NCBI GenBank assembly: GCA_007122185.1 | Contig: SKUI01000144.1 | Span: forward strand, 1 to 6,510 | Direction of reading: 5' to 3' | DNA from: Rhodothermia bacterium | GTDB taxonomy: Bacteria > Bacteroidota > Rhodothermia > Balneolales > Natronogracilivirgulaceae | Length of the DNA: 6,510 nucleotides | Shown here: positions 5,709 to 6,510 of the stretch, piece by piece | Position numbering within the stretch: position 1 is the first letter of the stretch | Layout of the letters: the number at the start of each line of letters is the position of its first letter | Notes under the pieces: generated by a model | The model's database searches: none | The model's input: only the letters and a program-made list of their open reading frames with translations | What the model was told of the DNA's origin: nothing | Program-made: the position numbers and the translations under genes

Positions 5709-6451
5709 TCAATCGAGTCTTTCTGGCTGTTGTGAGCCTGCTGACCATCTCGGCCCTTGTACTCGTGATCTATTTGGATAGCATGGAGTCTGCCGGACCT
5801 TACAAATCCGCGCAAAACGCCGCTCCTGACCGGACGGTCAACGATGTTCCTTCAGGCATGACCGAAGCACCTGCTTCTTTGCAACCCGAAGAAAGAGACC
5901 GCATTGCCTACGTCACATCTGTCCTGGATACCCTTGCACTGCAACGGGCACGTTTGCCGTACTACGGTGAGCTGATCCGGATTTATTCCGGTGCCGGTCA
6001 CTACCGTGATGCCGCTCGCTGGGGTGCCCGGCGTGCCCGTGTGACCGGTGCACACGCCGATTATCTGCATGCTGCCGAACTCCATATGGCCGCGGCCCGG
6101 CAGAAAAATGAGAAAGAACGCATAAAAGAGGAGGCAAAAAAGGCGGAAGAGATGTATATTCGTGCTCTTAAGCTCAAGCCGGATGATCCGGATGTGTTGA
6201 CGGATCTTGCCGTGGTGTACATGAGCCTGTTGCAGCCGGATGCTTCATACTCCATGCTGGAACAGGCGCTCAGGGTTGATCCCGATCATGTACGCGCCAG
6301 CTTCAACATGGGTGTTCTTATGCATCAATTGGGAAATATCAGCGAAAGTATTCCGTTTTTTGAACGTTCGCTGATGCTCTCAGAAGACCCGGAATGGGAA
6401 GCTGTTGTACAGGGATACCTGGATCGGCATCATCACGAACTTTATCACTAA
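5705..6451 (+). CDS. Membrane-anchored TPR-repeat protein of unknown function
   Basis: A 248-residue protein that is probably tethered to the inner membrane. Residues 5-24 are hydrophobic (VFLAVVSLLTISALVLVIYL) after MFNR, giving an uncleaved anchor or signal. A low-complexity linker follows to about 60. Helical repeats come next: a degenerate pair around 84-130, then a very charged helix (RQKNEKERIKEEAKKAEEM, 132-150) running into ALKLKPDDP. Two clear tetratricopeptide repeats lie at about 160-193 and 194-227, with typical A-L-x-V-D-P-D and N-M-G-V-L-x-x-x-L-G patterns. TPRs bind partner proteins; none can be identified here. The end HHHELYH is followed by tandem stops (TAA TAA). No SD precedes the start, and the bases before it form a direct repeat. 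A tiny basic-protein gene begins 24 bases after the stop, so the two may be cotranscribed. Confidence 0.85.
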   Translation: MFNRVFLAVVSLLTISALVLVIYLDSMESAGPYKSAQNAAPDRTVNDVPSGMTEAPASLQPEERDRIAYVTSVLDTLALQRARLPYYGELIRIYSGAGHYRDAARWGARRARVTGAHADYLHAAELHMAAARQKNEKERIKEEAKKAEEMYIRALKLKPDDPDVLTDLAVVYMSLLQPDASYSMLEQALRVDPDHVRASFNMGVLMHQLGNISESIPFFERSLMLSEDPEWEAVVQGYLDRHHHELYH

Positions 6452-6475
6452 TAAGAACCATTAAAATCAGAACGT

Positions 6476-6510
6476 ATGCCCAGCGGAAAAAAACGCAAGC
6501 GCGCAAAAAT
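6476..6510 (+). CDS. Start of a small, very basic protein, AURKAIP1/COX24-like (3' end outside window)
   Basis: Eleven complete codons are visible: MPSGKKRKRAK, with two bases of a twelfth. As I recall the family, small proteins of about 30 residues in Bacteroidota-type genomes begin MPSGKKRKR and are annotated as AURKAIP1/COX24-domain proteins. These are related to the mitochondrial ribosomal protein mS38 and probably bind the small ribosomal subunit. The match rests on the first nine residues only. The leader AAAATCAGAACGT has no SD, like its neighbours. The 24-base gap to the TPR gene and shared strand suggest one transcript. Confidence 0.6.
   Translation, partial: MPSGKKRKRAK

Overview
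The window looks like ordinary chromosome from a Gram-negative bacterium of the Bacteroidota/Balneolota/Rhodothermota group; Balneolota-like is my best guess. Four things point there. The LptA/OstA-type protein is long and sits beside a lipoprotein-type LptC. The small basic protein at the right edge begins MPSGKKRKR. Several genes have A/T-rich leaders without a clear Shine-Dalgarno (SD) sequence. The GC content is moderate, a little above 50% by eye. No mobile element, CRISPR array, tRNA or rRNA is visible.

Left end (1-369): the last 91 codons of a translation elongation factor G gene on the + strand, then a short convergent intergenic region with a weak terminator candidate.

Left-centre (370-3217, all - strand): a compact cluster read upp -> lptC -> OstA/LptA-like gene. 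upp salvages uracil to UMP. The other two encode envelope proteins expected to carry lipopolysaccharide across the periplasm. The 61 bases between upp and lptC are exactly filled by a possible 21-codon mini-ORF that overlaps its neighbour at each end. The lptC/ostA junction carries a diverged 41-bp-period tandem duplication. Several inverted repeats lie just upstream of upp.

Centre (3345-5003, - strand): a sodium/alanine (AGCS) symporter of 552 residues with an extra hydrophilic segment of about 100 residues. A 274-bp region (5004-5277) separates it from the divergent right-hand genes.

Right end (5278-6510, + strand): an HU-family DNA-binding protein followed by a convincing intrinsic terminator, a membrane-anchored TPR protein whose start lies in a 17-bp-period direct repeat, and the first 11 codons of a very basic small protein, probably of the AURKAIP1/COX24-like ribosome-associated type.

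I found no clear sign of an undescribed multi-gene system. The best candidates for a second look are the mini-ORF between upp and lptC, the duplicated junction between the two LPS-transport genes, and the repeats at the upp and TPR-gene starts.
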